Under the pieces are notes generated by a model, which saw only the letters and a program-made list of their open reading frames with translations, searched no databases and was not told where the DNA came from. DNA of 64,000 nt from Nymphaea colorata (taxonomy: Eukaryota; Streptophyta; Magnoliopsida; Nymphaeales; Nymphaeaceae): contig NC_045141.1 in the NCBI RefSeq assembly GCF_008831285.2, forward strand, positions 8,793,353 to 8,857,352, given 5' to 3'. Each line of letters opens with the position of its first letter. Position 1 is the stretch's first letter. Below, piece by piece: positions 9,497 to 19,615 of the stretch. A program made the position numbers and the translations under genes.

Positions 9497-10415
9497 TCAT
9501 CTTCATCTCCCCATTGCCAAAGGAGGTAGCACTCAACCTCTTTTTAGAGACAAGAGGCTATGCTCAAGTGCACCGGGAGCATGAGAAGATGAGATGATAT
9601 TTTATTTTATGATTAAATCATGTTCTTTCAAGTATTCTTGTTGTTGTTATTTTTCATTAATATGTTCTTATTATTATGCTATTCCTTTTTCTTGAACATA
9701 GTCTTGTTAATTGTTTTCATTTTCTCTTCTCATCTTCATCTCCCCATGACCAAAGGAGATAGCACTCAACCTCTTTTTAGAGACAAGAGGCTATGCTCAA
9801 GTGCACTGGGAGCATGAGAAGATGAGATGATATTTTATTTTATGATTAAATCATGCTCTTTCAAGTATTCTTATTGTTGTTGTTCTTTCCCTTCATGAAT
9901 ATATTCTTGTTGTTATTGTTATTTCCTTTCTTCAATATAACCTTTTTCTTGTTATTTTATTTTCTCTTTTCCTCCTCTCCCCATGGCCAAAGGAGATAAC
10001 ACTCAATCTCTTTTTGGAGACAAGAGGCTATGCTCAAGTGCATGGGGAGCATGGAAGGATGAGATGATCTTTCATTTCGCGATTGAATCATGTTTTCTCT
10101 TTTATTAAACATGGCATTGTTTTTCTTACTATATTTTCTCCTCATCTTCATCTCCCTATGGCTAAAGGAGGTAGCACTCAATCTCTTTTTAGAGACAAGA
10201 GGCTATGCTCAAGTGCACCGGGAGCATGGAAAGATGAGATGATCTTTCATTTTAATCATGTTCATTCTTTTCATTAATACATGCTTGTTATTTTTTTGCT
10301 TCCTCTTATTTTCCTCTATTCCTTATTTCCCCATGACCGAGATAGCTCTCAATCTCTATTTTAGAGTCAAGAGGCTATACTCAAGTGCACCAGGAACATG
10401 AGAAGATGAGGTGAC
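9497..10415 (+). repeat. five spaced copies of a conserved 110-bp LTR block
   Basis: Each block reads, with few changes, CTCATCTTCATCTCCCCATG then CCAAAGGAG, AGCACTCAA, TTTTTAGAGACAAGAGGCTA, TGCTCAAGTGCACCGGGAGC and GATGAGATGATATTTCATTT. The AGCACTCAA mark starts at about 9528, 9761, 9998, 10173 and 10344, so spacing falls from about 235 to about 172 bases. Between blocks there are pyrimidine-rich linkers of differing length. Two more blocks occur in the related element at 47480-47770 and a diverged one, inverted, at 22500-22600. The blocks are more conserved than the linkers. Confidence 0.9.
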
Positions 10416-12057
10416 ATATCATTTCATAGTTACATCATGTCCTCCCTCCAAATTGAACCTTGCACTTTCTGTCATCCTGTTTCTCTTTTTCATTCCTTGA
10501 ATGTTGTCCATATATTTTCCATGCATAGTAGCTTGGTTTTCTACTTATATGTGAATGTATGATGGGAATGAGAGTGTGGTTTGGGGACTTTTTATTTTCA
10601 TATTAATTTTTGAGGTTGGGACTTGTCCAACCTGGGATAAACCCTCACGAAAATGTATATGTTAATATGCATTTGCATGTCATTTTGCACTAGTTTCCTT
10701 CTTAATCAAGCCATTAGAAACCCTAACGAGTTGCTTGTTTTCTTCCATACCCAATGGTGGAAGAAATATATCTCTTACAACAAACTAAATAATAACATTC
10801 TATGCTTATTTTCTAAAACATTTTCAAAAGGAACCTTCTAACATGACCCTAGGGACTTAGCTTAGACTCTTGTATGAGTCCAAGCTCCCCTCCGGCCCAC
10901 ACTAAACTTGAAGTTGGTAATTTTAAGTTATTCATTGATTTCTAATCTTGTGAAGGTATGGATGTATACACATGTTATATACATCTATGCCAACATGATG
11001 ACCCCCCATCTTTCTCTCTCTATGCTTTCACTTTCCATTTTATAAATTTTCATATGTGCATGAATACGTATGTACATGTGCTTCATTTCTTCTCTTTCAA
11101 ATATTTATTCCTCTTTTCAAGACAAATATCTTCTCTTATAAAATTTCTCAAACCCATATATACGTATGATATTTTTCTTTTTCTCTAAAATTTCTCTTTC
11201 TCTTCAAATCAATACATCTTTTTCTCTTAAGCTTTCATATATGTGTATATGTGATGGTATGTACACATGTATGCATGTCTTTCTCTATCTCTCTCTTTTT
11301 CTTTTCATAAGAGTGTTTTATCTCTTGCATTCTATTTAACATTCTCCTCTCGTGATATTTTTTATCTACCAACTTCATTAAGACCACAAACCAAGTAATG
11401 ACCCAACATTGGAGTCATGCTTGATGGTCTACAATCTCAATCCCCTTTCAAAAATTTTCTCTTCTTATATACAACAAGAAAAACCTTAGATGTTTGTTGT
11501 GGTAGGAATGACTTTAGATGAATGTTGTGGTAGGAATGTTTTACATTCATATAGGATTAATGCATCTATGCATTCTCACCCACTTTATTTCACTTATGAT
11601 CACAAGCATCTCTCCAAAAGAACTTAAGCAAGATGAGATGGAGTTCTAACTAGGTGGTAACCGAATTAGAGCAAAATCTCAAACCTACTTAGAGTCTTAA
11701 GAGAACACTAAAGTGATTTCAAGATGATTTCACAAGCTTTTCAAATGATACTTACTAATTCCACTTTTTCTTCAAAACATTTCACATTTTCAAGCAACCC
11801 TTCAAGAGTCTTTTCAAAAATTTGAAACATCAAACTTTCAATATTTTCTACACCGCATATAGAATCAAAATGATGTTTAAGTTAAAATGAAATGCATCAA
11901 TGATGAACATAGCCCTTGGATCGATTACCCCCGGTAAAGGTGCTGGGAATGGTCAATCCTCGTACCAATGAGCGAGTCCCTTTTCTTTCTTATTTCAAAA
12001 CAATAACTCAATGTTTTTGAAGCACTCCAAAACCAATAAAATTTTGGGATGCAAACA
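10416..12057. other. 3' part of the LTR-like element, no gene
   Basis: This is A/T-rich sequence with many ATGTATACACATG-like short repeats (about 10957-11280) and pyrimidine stretches. No open frame looks coding. Nothing recognisable as a primer binding site, gag or pol appears before the right end at 12057, which supports a solo LTR or a non-coding derivative. Confidence 0.5.
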
Positions 12058-12239
12058 TATATATAGACGCACACACACACATACGTATATGATGGAGTTT
12101 TTAATTTTGATTATCTACCAAAGTTTCTTATTAGCTATCTCTGTTGCATGACACTTGCAGGCCAGTAGGGAATAATTTAAGGGGTTTGTATCTTTTGTTA
12201 TTTATTGTCTTTCTGGAGTTGGGAGTAGGAATGTTATTG

Positions 12240-12640
12240 TATCAGATTCAAATAAGATAAATCTTGTACTATATCTGTTTTTTTGGATATTCACATATCC
12301 ATATTCAAATTCTGATTCGAATACAAACAATGAATCTAAAATCCAATATCACGATCTGAATTTGAATTCTGAATCAATTCTGGCTGATTTTCAAAATGTA
12401 AGAGCACTTGAACATAAGATTTTTATTGAAAATTAAATCCATTCTGGATCTGAATCTGAATCCAAATTCAATTGGATATATATATATGTACATCCAAATC
12501 TGAATCTGAATCCAGTCAGATATCGTTTATTAAATCTGAATCCAATCCTATTTCTTAATCGGATATTAAATTTTTTTTCATATCCGATATTTCTTGAACT
12601 GGTTTGGTTAGATGTCCAATTAAACTGAAATACATTGACT
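12240..12640. repeat. GGATTCGGAT-type repeat block in R1 copy 1
   Basis: A block of degenerate repeats of GATTCGGATTTGGATAT type (here as AATCTGAATCCAAATTC). It is bounded by GGAATGTTATTGTATCAGAT on the left and CCAATTAAACTGAAATACAT on the right. The same block, inverted, lies at 50040-50455 and 59220-59455. Related blocks are at 53680-54105 and 56345-56740, each ending near a GACATCCCT-like terminus. This looks like a recurrent MITE family with internal short repeats. Confidence 0.7.
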
Positions 12641-12860
12641 ATATGACCCTTCGACTATCATTGACCATATCCATTCAATGACAAAATCTAAAGTTCTCTT
12701 TGTTGGACTTTCACAGGTTATTTTTTCATTTTAATTCTCCATGCATTCTAACGTGATTTTGTTTAGCACTCAAAATAATCTTACTTGATCATTTTCTTGG
12801 AACTGTAATGGCTTGAGCAGCCTTTACTCGGCCAAAGATATCAGAGATGGTGATAGCGGC

Positions 12861-12900
12861 CACTACAAGAAAACTCCTTACCTCTGACCGGGCTTTTTTT
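12861..12900 (+). other. CACTA-type transposon terminus
   Basis: CACTACAAGAAAACTCC followed by TTACCTCTGACCGGGC has the CACTACAAGAAAA start typical of plant CACTA (En/Spm) terminal inverted repeats. The same end is inverted at 58942-58977. Only one end is visible in each R1 copy, so this is an old remnant and not a complete element. Confidence 0.6.
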
Positions 12901-12966
12901 CTCCACCAACAGAGCTGGGTGAAGCTACGTACATCGTAACTTGCCTCCGCATATGCTTATGTCTTA

Positions 12967-13125
12967 TCTTGATCTTGGGTCCGTTTGGCAACAATAACAG
13001 TAGGTAACTGTTCCCTATATCTGTCCCAAATATTAGACAAATTTATGTAATATTATGTTACAACATTCCATGAATCTGTCCTTAAATATTATGACAGATA
13101 CATATAGCAACAAAAAATGATATTT
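12967..13125 (+). repeat. hAT-type MITE remnant
   Basis: It begins GGTCCGTTTGGCAACAATAA, a common end of plant hAT MITEs, and folds back through CCCAAATATTAGACAAAT and CCATGAATCTGTCC. Inverted copies are at 49780-49900 and 58740-58885. The right end here has decayed to ATAGCAACAAAAAATG. Confidence 0.55.
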
Positions 13126-13167
13126 TTAAATTATATTTATATATATATTACCCTCAATGCCAATGCA

Positions 13168-13310
13168 AGTAAGGGTGGGCATCGGGCCAGGTCGGGCTCC
13201 ATAATTTTTAATTGATTTTAATTATATTTATATGTATTTCTTGAAAAATATACAATATATATATTTTTTAAAAAATTATTAAAAATAAACGAATTCCAAT
13301 TGAGCCAACT
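13168..13310 (+). repeat. GGGCATCGGGCC-type MITE fragment
   Basis: AAGGGTGGGCATCGGGCCAG followed by A/T-rich sequence resembles the left end of the Mutator-type MITE at 19340-19615. Only one end is recognisable. It is absent from R1 copies 2 and 3 at the matching place, so it inserted after the R1 copies separated or was lost there. Confidence 0.5.
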
Positions 13311-13719
13311 CGATGTACATGTTGTAGAATCTCACCACCGTCACTGATTTTGTTTAATTAGGTATTGTTCTTGTAAAATATACCCATGCACACACCTTGA
13401 AAGTTAAGTTTACTCTGTGGTAAGGTCAAATGAAAGAAAAACAATAAGAAAGAGTTGAATTGACAAATCATGTTAGCTGATAAACTCGGTCCATGTGTCC
13501 GCCATCTACAGTGTCGTCTAGCCTTCCCTATTTGAAGATATTTTCGACAAACCAATTCATGTCCCTAGACTTTATGTGCCTCAAAATGCATCAACTAAGA
13601 AACGTAGTTTTTTTTTCATGTACATATTAATTTTTTCTAATGATTCAAATAACGAAGGTCTCAGCTTTATCATTTCAGAGAATTCGATTTATTTGTATTT
13701 TTCAACATCACAAGCTCAT

Positions 13720-13747
13720 TATATATATATATATATATATATATATA
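13720..13747. repeat. (AT)n microsatellite
   Basis: 14 uninterrupted AT units. The flanks are R1 sequence or sequence nested in it. Confidence 0.95.
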
Positions 13748-14960
13748 GGCAAATCTACATTGGTATCCTTATCGCTTATCAGGATACGTGTCCAATGCAA
13801 CATGAAAAAGAAATCCATCCTTTTTCCTAGTTTGAAAATTGAAGGAAATATTCTACATATAGTTTTCCTATTTGGGGGTTTAGGTGTGTGATTTGATAGG
13901 ACAATGTCTCTGTCAGTCGGCTTATCTTTGCCAATTGGACAAGCTGGGAATCTTCTTTCCATTATAAGCTTGTCTGTCGCATCTTGGTTGGCCTTTTCAA
14001 AGCTAAATGAGAAATTATGGTGACAATAGACAGGGATATTAACTGTTTTCATTTTCTGGCATGTTTTTCACTTGTAATTATATGGTTGTGATTACCAGAC
14101 AACCCCTAGTTCCTGCTTTGTTCCTACAGCTTCTAGCATGCATCGTTGATCATGGATTCTTTCACCTGGATAACATGTTTAAGATGCTCATGTCAAGACA
14201 CTTAAATGATACTGTGATATTTTTACAGTCTTATGTGAAATAATTGCTTTTTTGTGTGCTCTAACTTATGGATGCTGGATTGTTGACATTCCAGTAACAT
14301 AGGGGTCCAAATACTAGAATCTGTATGTGATGCTCAGATCAACTCAGTGATTAATTATCATATATAATCTGTATGACCAATCACCAGGTTTCATTACTCG
14401 CATGAAGCATGATATGAGCATCAGAAATATATGTGAAGCAAACTAATTGCGTGATTGAATTTTTGTACTCATGTACAGGCCAGAATGTGACAAACAACAT
14501 TTAGGAAGCTCATTATTTTCATGTTCATTGTTCATTATGGGAGGTCTTTCTATCGTATAACATGGCAAGCATAAAAAATAAAAAGCAAAACATGCAAAAA
14601 AAATGGTAACTTTTTAAAAAAAGTGAAAAATTTGAAAAAATATGAAAAAGATAGGAAAACTACCTTTTTTGTTTTGATATTCTTTTCAAAAAATATATCT
14701 TTTTGCCGTTTTATTCAGCCGACTTGTTTTTGGTGTTTTATCACTGTTTTTTCAGAAAAAAAAAACAAGATGAGTTTTTTATGATTATATTTACTACCTA
14801 ATTTTGGTTGTCATCTCTCACAACCTATATTTAAGTGGTGGTTCTTGTCAGTCATGAAAATGTTTGCAACTACTACGTTGCTTGATTACATTTTCATGAT
14901 TAATCAGCCTAGCAACCGATTGCATTTTTCCCTCTTTTTCATTTTAGACATTTTTCATTC

Positions 14961-15371
14961 TTTTTTATTGCTAAACTGCTAGTTTCCAACTTCTAATTTT
15001 TATTTGTTTCTCATCTATTTAATTTTTTAAATTGCCTACCATTCATCTTATTTTCCCTTAATTTTTATGTTTTACTCAATTTTTTTTAAAATTTACCACA
15101 TTTTTTTTCATGCTAACCATATTATATGATAAAAAACATCGCCATTTAAAAGGCAGAAAGCATATCTATAACTATCTAGAGAAAAATGAAGTTCAATTGA
15201 CAACTTTGATTTGGGATTTAATAGAGTTGAAATTGATAAAGGGAAACAAGAAAGAGTCTCATTGATGTAATCATCAGCGGTAAGACCCGAGTCTTCTAGT
15301 ACATGAAAAAAAAGGACAAATTTTCTAGAAGTGCCTGCTCATCCATGTTCTGCATAAGCAATTAGACAGGC
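14961..15371. other. A/T-rich spacer upstream of receptor-kinase copy A
   Basis: 14961-15170 repeats the A/T-rich R1 module (TTTTTATTTGTTTCTCATCT, AAATTTACCACATTTTTTTT, compare 50900-51000). 15280-15371 is the 5' flank of copy A: CCCGAGTCTTCTAGTACATG and ACAAATTTTCTAGAAGTG are shared with 28158-28207 upstream of copy C. No TATA box can be chosen with confidence. Confidence 0.5.
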
Positions 15372-15760
15372 ATGGTTACCAGTAGTCGGTTGCCTCAGCT
15401 ACTTGGCCTTCTTTTGTGTTTCTCCTTCACCTCGACTGTGGTTCTTGGCCATAGGGAGATGCCCTTAGTGCTTGTTTCTCTGAGCAACGTGATTGATCAA
15501 TTTGTGTTGCTGTCTTTCAAATCCCTTGTCACTAATGACCCTTATAATGTGTTATCAAATTGGAATTTCAATATCTCCTTCTGTGAGTGGAATGGAGTTT
15601 CATGCAGTCCTGGTTCCCAAAGGGTCCATGGTCTGAATCTCAGTGACACGGCACTTGAAGGTACTCTCTCCCCATACATCAGCAATCTCTCCCTCTTACA
15701 GGTTCTTGATCTCTCTAAAGATAACGTTCACTGTCATCTTCCCATTGATTTTAGCCGCCT

Positions 15761-16345
15761 CCAAGTGCTTTTTGCAGCAGAAAACGAATTCTATGGAAGC
15801 ATTCTGGAGTACTTAGGCAGTCTGCCGGAACTCAAGTTCCTAAATCTTTATGATAACAACTCACGGGCACCATTCCAGTCACTTTTGCCAACCTCTCAAA
15901 GCTGGAGCACCTTAATATTGCTCAAAATCATATGCATGGGAATATTCCTTGGGAGTTGGGAAGTATAACCACTCTTCAGACTTCGAGTTTCATGACCAAT
16001 AAACTAACAGGGCATCTCCCTAAAGATGTTGGCCACATCCTGCCCAATCTCCAAGTGCTTTTTGCAGCAAAAAACGAATTCTATGGAAGCATTCCGGAGT
16101 CCTTAGGCATTCTGCAGGAACTCAAGTTCCTAAATCTTTATGATAACAAGCTCACAGGCACCATTCCAGTCGCTTTTGCCAACCTCTAAAAGCTGGAGCA
16201 CCTTAATATTGGTCAAAATTATATTCATGGGAACATTCCTTCTGAGTTGGTAAGCATAACCCTCTTGCAATTCTTTAGTGTGGAAAAGAACAATTTCACT
16301 GGTACACTGCGAGACAGCTTGTTTAACCTATCCGCTCTTCAGCCT
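15761..16345 (+). repeat. internal duplication of an LRR block in copy A
   Basis: CCAAGTGCTTTTTGCAGCA, ACGAATTCTATGGAAGCATT and CTAAATCTTTATGATAACAA occur from 15761 and again from 16051, 290 bases apart. They are followed in both by ATGGGAA(T/C)ATTCCTT. The first copy then skips about 70 bases that the second retains before GAGTTTCATGACCAAT. Duplication by unequal pairing of LRR units is common in this gene class. The absence of the block in C suggests it happened in A alone. Confidence 0.85.
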
Positions 16346-16819
16346 TTGAGTTTCATGACCAATCAACTAACAGGGCATCTCCCTAAAGATGTTGGCCGCT
16401 TCCTGCCCAATCTCCAATCTCTTGCAATGAGTGACAACAATTTTGATGGCCCTTTACAGCAATATGTTGACCAATGTCCCAGGAAACCGTGAGCTCTCCA
16501 TTTTCACATCCTTCACCAACTGTCGACTGCTAGAGGACGTTGATCTATCACAAAACTTTTTGAACAGCATTCTTCCTGCATCTGTTGGAAACCTGACAAC
16601 CACCTTGTAGAAACTTCACCTTTCCTCTAATCTGATTGAAGGTACTATCCTGTTGGCCTTAGCCAACTTGACCAAGTTAATTTCCTCAGATTTAAGTTTC
16701 AACAAAATAAAAGGGATCATTCCACCAAATATAGGACAGATGAGCTTACAGGTGTTGTTTCTTGATACCAATGCATTAGAAGGCCCAATCCCACTATCAA
16801 TCTACCAGTTGGTCCGCAA

Positions 16820-16979
16820 GTTTATGTTTCATGTTGAACACAACATGCTAATTGGTTCAATTTCAAGCTTTATCAACAATCTCACTAGTTTAGAGGAAAG
16901 GTGAAGTTTTATATTGAACACAACTTGCTAATTAAGTCAATTTCAAGCTTTATCAACAACCTCACTAGTTTGCGAGGCC
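16820..16979 (+). repeat. 80-bp tandem duplication in copy A
   Basis: TTGAACACAAC(A/T)TGCTAATT and TCAATTTCAAGCTTTATCAA recur 80 bases apart (about 16834 and 16914). The duplication is not a multiple of three, so it shifts the LRR frame and creates the TGA near 16902. Copies C and E have a single unit here. Confidence 0.9.
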
Positions 16980-18633
16980 TAGATCTAAGCTGAAACAATT
17001 TGTTATCAACACTACAGCCTAGTCTTTGTGAGTTGAATGACTTGTTGGAGCTGCACTTGCAATACAACTCCTTCATTGGTCACCTGCCTCTGGGTCTCAG
17101 GAATTTTGCCATGATGATAAGCATGGATATCTCTGCAAACAAGTTGAGTGGAGAGTTGCCTGCATCATTATCAAAGCTCCAAATGATAGAGTATTTGAAT
17201 CTCTCTCGGAACACATTTGATGGTCACATTCCTGAACAACTTGATCACATGCTAAACCTTGACATTATTGACCTTTCCCATAACATGCTTTCCGGTGAGA
17301 TACCAAAGTCATTGGAGAAACTTCAACACATCCAGGTCTTGGACTTGTCCTTCAATCTATTGGAATGTCAGATTCCAAGTGGTGGAAAGTTTGCAAACCT
17401 ATCTGCCGAGTCGTTCCTAGAGAATTATGCACTATGTGGAGCTCCCAAATTCCATGTCCCATTGTGGTTAGACAAAACAGAGAGGCAAAGTAAGAGCAAT
17501 GCGGCTAGAGTCATTGCCACTTGTGCAATTGGGGGCTCAGCACTTTTGGTCATTGTTTGCACAGTCATTGGTATCTCATGCTATAGAAAGAGGTGGTTGT
17601 TGAAAAATCATGATGACATTGAAAGATTTCGAGGAACTACACTTCCAGTGATTTCTAACAGAGAGCAATTGCATTAGACAAGGAACTTCAATAACGCAAA
17701 TTTTATTGGGAATGGAAGCTTTGGTTCAACATACAAAGGAAATCTAGTAGATGGAACGATAGTGGCTGTTAAGGTCTTTAATTAGTTATTTGAAGGAGCA
17801 TCTAAAAATTTTGACATCGAGTGCACTGTCATGTGCCAAATCAGGTACCGAAACCTCATTAAAGTCATTACGTCTTGCTCTAGTAGAGATTTCAATGCTT
17901 TAGTTCTCCAATACATGCCCCTTAGTAGCCTGGAAGTCTGTCTACATTTGGGTGGCCATCACTTGAATCTCTTTGAGAGATTGGATATCATGATTGATGT
18001 GGCTTGTGCTCTAGAATATCTTCACCATGGTTACTTAGAGACTATAGTTCATTGTGATCTAAAGCCAAGTAATGTGCTTCTAGATGAGAACATGACGGCA
18101 TACGTGAGTGATTTAGGTATTGCAAAGATTCTAGTTGGTCTGAATTCTTACACTCTTACAGCCACTCTTGGAACCACTGGATACAGTGCACCAGGTACGT
18201 ACTATCAATTATTTTTTTGTCATTCTATGAATTTTGTGTCTCTCAAAGTGTGTGTATAATTGCCTGAACCATTTCTTGAGTGTTGTGCATGTGTGACCAT
18301 ACTCTCTCTCTCTTCAATAATGCTCTCACAGAGAAAGTGGGAGGGAAGGTGGGATCGCATGAAGAGAGACAACGAGAGAGTGGGTGGGTTTGCCAGTCCT
18401 AGTGGACTCTCTCTCTCTCTCTCTCCATATATATATATATTCATTTATTTATTCATTTATATTCAAATCAGCTGACTAAGCTTTTTTTTAATTTTGTATT
18501 GTTCAAAACATTGCAAAAAAATGCATTGATGATAGTCAATGTTTTGGCAACCATTTTTAGCATTGAGACTGCTTTTAGGGTCACAGGATAAGAAAAAGTG
18601 TCATTAGTAACATAGGTAGCCCACTGATTTCAA

Positions 18634-18635
18634 TT

Positions 18636-18681
<46 letters not shown>
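18634..18681. repeat. (TA)n microsatellite in the intron of copy A
   Basis: TA repeats with an AAA interruption near 18650. Copy C has only a short TA stretch at the matching place (about 31105). Confidence 0.9.
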
Positions 18682-18685
<4 letters not shown>

Positions 18686-19339
18686 TGGTCTTGACTTATG
18701 TGGTTTAACTAATTATGCTTTTTTGTGGTTTGCAATATAACATCAATAAATATATTAATTGATGTGAAAACACTCATGATCCATCTAATCATCATGATTT
18801 GGTTGTTCACACATAAAGGCATGCACAAGTGGTTCCTAGCTCAATAATGTTAAAGGTCATTGATAAACTATTTTACATGGACAATGCATTTGTTGTTCGT
18901 ATGGCCTATGGTGTTGCATGCTAATTTTTGCATTGTTTTGTGCTCATGTACACATCTGTTGTTTGCATGTCCTCAACAAACAAGAATCTTCAATTGTTTT
19001 TTTTCTTTTAACAAAAGTTGTGAACTTTTTTTCCTTTCTTGTATAAAAGAACCCTAATCGTAAATACCTTTCTACCTAATGGCTTAAGACTGGCTAACAA
19101 TCGGCACTACTGAATAATTCACTCGATTTAGGAGACATTTAAGGGAACCTTGACATTGGTCACAAGTGAATTAGAAGGAAGATGAGTTTAATTAGGCTTT
19201 TCTATTGTGTAACCACTGTGCCGTACAATTAATGAAACTCAACAAATCTCACCTGCCCCATAGAAAAAATCAGGATATATGTTTGAATTCTTTTAAGAGC
19301 ACTTGAATATCATATATATATAAGACTTCAGTTCTAAAT

Positions 19340-19615
19340 AGACCTGCGCATCGGGCCAGCCCTGCCAGATAAGAACCGGTCTAGGCCGGCCTGAAATCCA
19401 AACCCAAGCCCTGGTCGAATACATAAAAAAATAAATTTTAAATATAAAATAAAAATTTTGAATGTAAAATATATTTTAAATAACAGTTTATATATAACTA
19501 ATAAAATAAAATTAATATTTAAAAGTTATCGGGACAGATTGGGCCCCCATCGGGCTGACCTGGGCTTGCCCCATATTATCATGCGGGCTTGGACCCAGGC
19601 CCAATAACCATGTCT
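19340..19615 (+). mobile_element. 276-bp Mutator-type MITE in the intron of copy A
   Basis: The element begins AGACCTGCGCATCGGGCC and ends with the inverse of AGACATGGTTATTGGGCC, an 18-base imperfect terminal inverted repeat. A 10-base duplication, AGTTCTAAAT, flanks it (19330-19339 and 19616-19625). The intron of copy C holds AGTTCTAAAT once, at 31598-31607, with matching sequence on both sides, so the insertion is precise. A 9-11 bp duplication is typical of Mutator-like elements. There is no coding capacity. The interior is A/T-rich with GC-rich ends. Confidence 0.9.

Larger units (their letters stand above)
8696..12057 (+). mobile_element. 3.36-kb LTR-like element, probable solo LTR
   Basis: It starts TGTAATCACCCCAAATTTTT and ends AAAATTTTGGGATGCAAACA, so it has TG...CA ends with a short inverted match just inside. 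TATAT flanks both sides (8691-8695 and 12058-12062). Because the site lies in a TA tract this duplication is weak alone, but R1 copy 2 continues without it across the matching point (about 50652), which is an empty-site control. Inside are five 72-bp repeats, a TATA box with a transcription-start-like region, then five spaced copies of a conserved block of about 110 bp. No coding region was found. Length and layout suit a solo LTR of a long-LTR Ty3/gypsy element or a non-coding LTR derivative. The orientation is set by the TATA box. Confidence 0.75.
12058..14960 (+). repeat. composite repeat R1, copy 1, right part
   Basis: Running left to right it matches the reverse complement of 50640 down to about 47771 (copy 2) and of 59457 down to about 56946 (copy 3). 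Shared landmarks are CTTGCAGGCCAGTAGGGAAT (12158), the GGAT-rich block at 12240-12640, GACAACCCCTAGTTCCTGC (14098), GACCAATCACCAGGTTTC (14373) and GTCATGAAAATGTTTGCAAC (14852). Copy 1 lacks the roughly 1.1-kb part present in copies 2 and 3 (48150-49310 and 57190-58300). Copy 2 lacks the CACTA-end segment present here. Several MITE-like pieces are nested in it. No intact gene is seen. Confidence 0.85.
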
